Origin: JACVRW01 sp963716215
Lineage (GTDB): Bacteria; Actinomycetota; Thermoleophilia; Solirubrobacterales; Thermoleophilaceae
Direction of reading: 5' to 3'
DNA: 64,000 bases
Assembly (NCBI GenBank): GCA_963716215.1
Contig: OY970298.1
Span: 1,364,001 to 1,428,000 of the forward strand
A program made the translations under genes and the position numbers. Of this stretch, positions 57,558-64,000 are shown in pieces. Each line of letters starts with the position of its first letter. Positions within the stretch are counted from its first letter, which is position 1. The notes beneath the pieces were generated by a model. It was not told the DNA's origin, did no database searches, and saw nothing but the letters and a program-made list of their open reading frames with translations.

Positions 57558-58252
57558 TCGGCGCCCAGGTCGGGTGCGTAGTCGAGGATCGACACGCCCC
57601 GCTCGGCCGACTCGGCGTAGCGCACGCTGCGCCGGACGACGGTGTCGAACACCTTCTCCCCGAAGCGGGACTGCAGGGACTTCAGGGCCTCGCGCGAGTG
57701 CACCAGGCGCATGTCGGCGATGTTCAGCACGACACCGAGCCACTCGAGGTCCGGGTGCAGGGACTCCTTCGCGAGCTCGACCACCTCCAGCGCCTGCTCC
57801 ACGCCCTGGAGCGAGAAGTACTCGGCCTCGCTGGTGATCAGCGCATGATCGGCCGCCACGAGCGCGTTCACGGTCAGCAGGCCCAGCGACGGCGGGCAGT
57901 CCACCAGCACCAGGTCGTAGCCCCGCTTCACGTCGCGTAGGCCGCGCTTGAGCGTCAGCTCGCGGCCCATCTTGCCCGCCAGCACCAGCTCCGCCTCGGC
58001 CAGCCCGAGGTTCGCCGGCAGCATGTCCGCCACGACCGCGTCGCTCGCGCGTGCCTGGCCGGCCAGCACGTCGGCGACCGTGGGCGAGGCGTCCGCCGGC
58101 ACGTCGAAGTAGTCGGACAGGTTGCCCTGCGGGTCGAGATCCACGCACAGAACCTCGAGCCCGCCGCGGCGATAGGCGTCCGCCAGCGTCCGCACGGTGG
58201 TGGTCTTGCCCGTGCCGCCCTTCTGGGACAGGACAGTGATCGTCGCGGCCAC
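57449..58252 (-). CDS. ParA/Soj family partition ATPase
   Basis: 267 aa from GTG 58252; TAGGCT lies 9 nt upstream on the minus strand. Deviant Walker A SQKGGTGKTTTVRTLADA, DLDPQGNLSDYF, VLVDCPPSLGLLTVNALVAADHALI and VVLNIADMRLVHSREAL. Sequence is typical of chromosome-encoded Soj-like ATPases, but no ParB gene is adjacent, so it may position another cargo. The last 36 codons, ending in a Ser/Ala tail, overlap the opposing gene. Confidence 0.9.
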   Translation of the reverse strand: MAATITVLSQKGGTGKTTTVRTLADAYRRGGLEVLCVDLDPQGNLSDYFDVPADASPTVADVLAGQARASDAVVADMLPANLGLAEAELVLAGKMGRELTLKRGLRDVKRGYDLVLVDCPPSLGLLTVNALVAADHALITSEAEYFSLQGVEQALEVVELAKESLHPDLEWLGVVLNIADMRLVHSREALKSLQSRFGEKVFDTVVRRSVRYAESAERGVSILDYAPDLGADYLALAAEMLARLGGFEEARERLSAAPSSSAIASSS

Positions 58253-58280
58253 GCTCGGGCCAGCCTACCGAGGATTGACG

Positions 58281-58315
58281 CGTCTCTCGGGTGGCTGGGT
58301 AAAGAGACGTATCAT
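58281..58315. promoter_or_regulatory. Inverted repeat and -10 in the gltB promoter region
   Basis: CGTCTCT (58281-58287) and AGAGACG (58303-58309) are perfect reverse complements 15 nt apart, abutting TATCAT (58310-58315), a good -10. A regulator bound there would cover the -35. The leader to the gltB ATG is about 55 nt. Confidence 0.4.
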
Positions 58316-58374
58316 TCGGGCTCGCACCCGTCGCGCGCCCGCTCGGAGAAGGCGCGGAACCCGAGGACCAACTG

Positions 58375-62888
<4,514 letters not shown>

Positions 62889-62889
<1 letters not shown>

Positions 62890-64000
62890 TGGGCGATCCG
62901 CGCGGCTTCCTGCGCCTCGAGCGGGTCGGCTTCGAGAAGCGCAACCCGCGCGAGCGCGTGCGCGACTACCGCCAGTACTTCTCGCTGCCGGGCGAGCAGA
63001 CCCTGCGGGAGCAGGGTGGTCGCTGCATGGATTGCGGCGTGCCCTTCTGCCAGGAGGGCTGCCCACTCGGCAACAAGATCCCCGACTGGAACGACCTCGT
63101 ATACGGCGGCCGCTGGCGCGAGGCGCTCACCCACCTGCACGCCACCAACAACTTCCCCGAGTTCACCGGGCTGATCTGCCCGGCGCCGTGCGAGTCCGCG
63201 TGCGTGCTCGACATCAACGACGACCCGGTGACGATCGAGCAGATCGAGCTGGCCATCGTCACGCGCGGCTACGACGAGGGCTGGATCGCACCCCACCCCC
63301 CGTCGGCGCGCAGCGGGCGCACGGTCGGCGTCGTGGGCTCCGGGCCGGCCGGGCTGGCGGTGGCCGCGGAGCTCAACCAGCACGGCCACTCGGTGACCGT
63401 GTACGAGCGCGACGAGGGGCCCGGCGGCCTGCTGCGCTTCGGCGTCCCCGACGCCAAGCTCGAGAAGTGGATCATCGACCGGCGCGTGGGCCTGCTCGCC
63501 GACGAGGGCATCGCGTTCCGCTACGGCATCGAGGTGGGTGTGGACGTGACGGCCGCCGAGCTGCGCGAGCGTCACGACGCCGTGGTGGTGGCGATCGGCT
63601 CGCGCGTGCATCGCGATCTCGACGTGCCGGGCCGCGAGCTCGAGGGCGTGCACTTCGCGATGGAGTACCTCTACCAGCGCAACCGCCACGTGGCGCGCGA
63701 GGAGGGCCGCGAGGCGCCCGAGCCCGCGCCGGGCGGGCGCATCAGCGCGGCGGGGCGACGCGTGGTGGTCGTCGGGGGTGGCGACACCGGCATGGACTGC
63801 ATCTCGAACGCGCTGCGCGAGGGCGCCTCGGACGTGCTGCTGCTGGACGTGTACCCGCCGCTGCCCGGCGAGGGCCGCCCAACCAGCGTGCCGTGGCCGC
63901 TGCCGCCCAAGCGCACGCCCACCACCTACGCGCTCGACGAGGGCGGCGAGCGCCGCTTCGGCACTCAGATCACGGCGATCGCCGGCGAGGACGGCCGCGT
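62889..64000 (+). CDS. gltD: Glutamate synthase small subunit (partial)
   Basis: 371 codons present, C-terminus beyond the window. Starts at a GTG whose first base is the last of the gltB stop (TAGTG). N-terminal 4Fe-4S Cys sets GGRCMDCGVPFCQEGCPLGNKIPDW and CPAPCESACVL, then FAD loop GVVGSGPAGLAVAAELNQHGHSVTVYE, GGLLRFGVPDAKLEKWIIDRRV and NADPH loop VVVVGGGDTGMDC. It feeds electrons from NADPH to GltB. Confidence 0.96.

Overview
The window is core chromosome of a GC-rich actinobacterium. CarD, a PspA/PspAA/PspAB set, DisA, GTG/TTG starts and very tight gene packing point there. A spore-type SigH next to radA, disA, carD, ispD, ispF, cysS and rlmB fits the deep-branching class Thermoleophilia (Solirubrobacterales-like) best; that placement is inference. 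I found no insertion sequence, prophage, CRISPR array or rRNA, and no gene-free stretch over 300 bases. The longest gap (41281-41533) holds a riboswitch.

Layout. 1-911: a cut-off DEDDh/GIY-YIG nuclease. 1007-10613: a + strand block radA-disA-carD-ispD-PHP-ispF-amidase-cysS-rlmB-sigH, covering c-di-AMP synthesis, DNA repair, isoprenoid precursors, Cys-tRNA, rRNA methylation and a sigma factor. 10687-13620: L,D-transpeptidase, two microproteins, a hydrolase, an ArsR-like regulator and tRNA-Thr. 13667-21871: a PlsC-GpsA fusion, two sigma-factor modules, rhomboid protease, cobalamin-binding protein, pterin dehydratase and a CNNM/CBS transporter. 21862-33489: fatty-acid or sterol side-chain oxidation (hydroxyacyl-CoA dehydrogenase, thiolase, four acyl-CoA dehydrogenases, TetR regulator), interrupted by a Ser/Thr kinase and other genes. 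Two promoters there share the operator TTGACTsGTCAGTCAA. 33500-43865: AlkZ-like protein, CtaG, lipoprotein, thioesterase, envelope-stress genes pspA-pspAA-cNMP and pspAB-htpX, a FAD oxidoreductase, a decayed reductase, and an M23 hydrolase behind a probable c-di-AMP riboswitch. 43862-50433: subtilase, Lgt, a zinc/manganese ABC transporter with a Fur/Zur-like box, and a repeat-rich surface protein. 50456-55111: lysA-hom-thrC-thrB-nudix. 55127-64000: amidase, an AbiEi/DUF559 protein, ParA and gltB-gltD (cut by the window end).

Themes. DisA makes c-di-AMP at 2.5 kb, and a c-di-AMP-type riboswitch sits before a cell-wall hydrolase at 41.4 kb, so producer and sensor lie on one segment. Many transcription units show a TAnnnT hexamer ending 5-10 nt before an ATG/GTG with no Shine-Dalgarno, suggesting widespread leaderless transcription; I used this to choose several starts. 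Inside operons, genes overlap as ATGA, GTGA or TTGA, implying coupled translation. No wholly new defence or biosynthetic system is evident. The most unusual items are the riboswitch/DisA pairing, the PlsC-GpsA fusion, the shared beta-oxidation operator, the dispersed Psp module, non-standard start codons (ATT for carD, CTG for thrC) and a His-to-Trp change in IspF.
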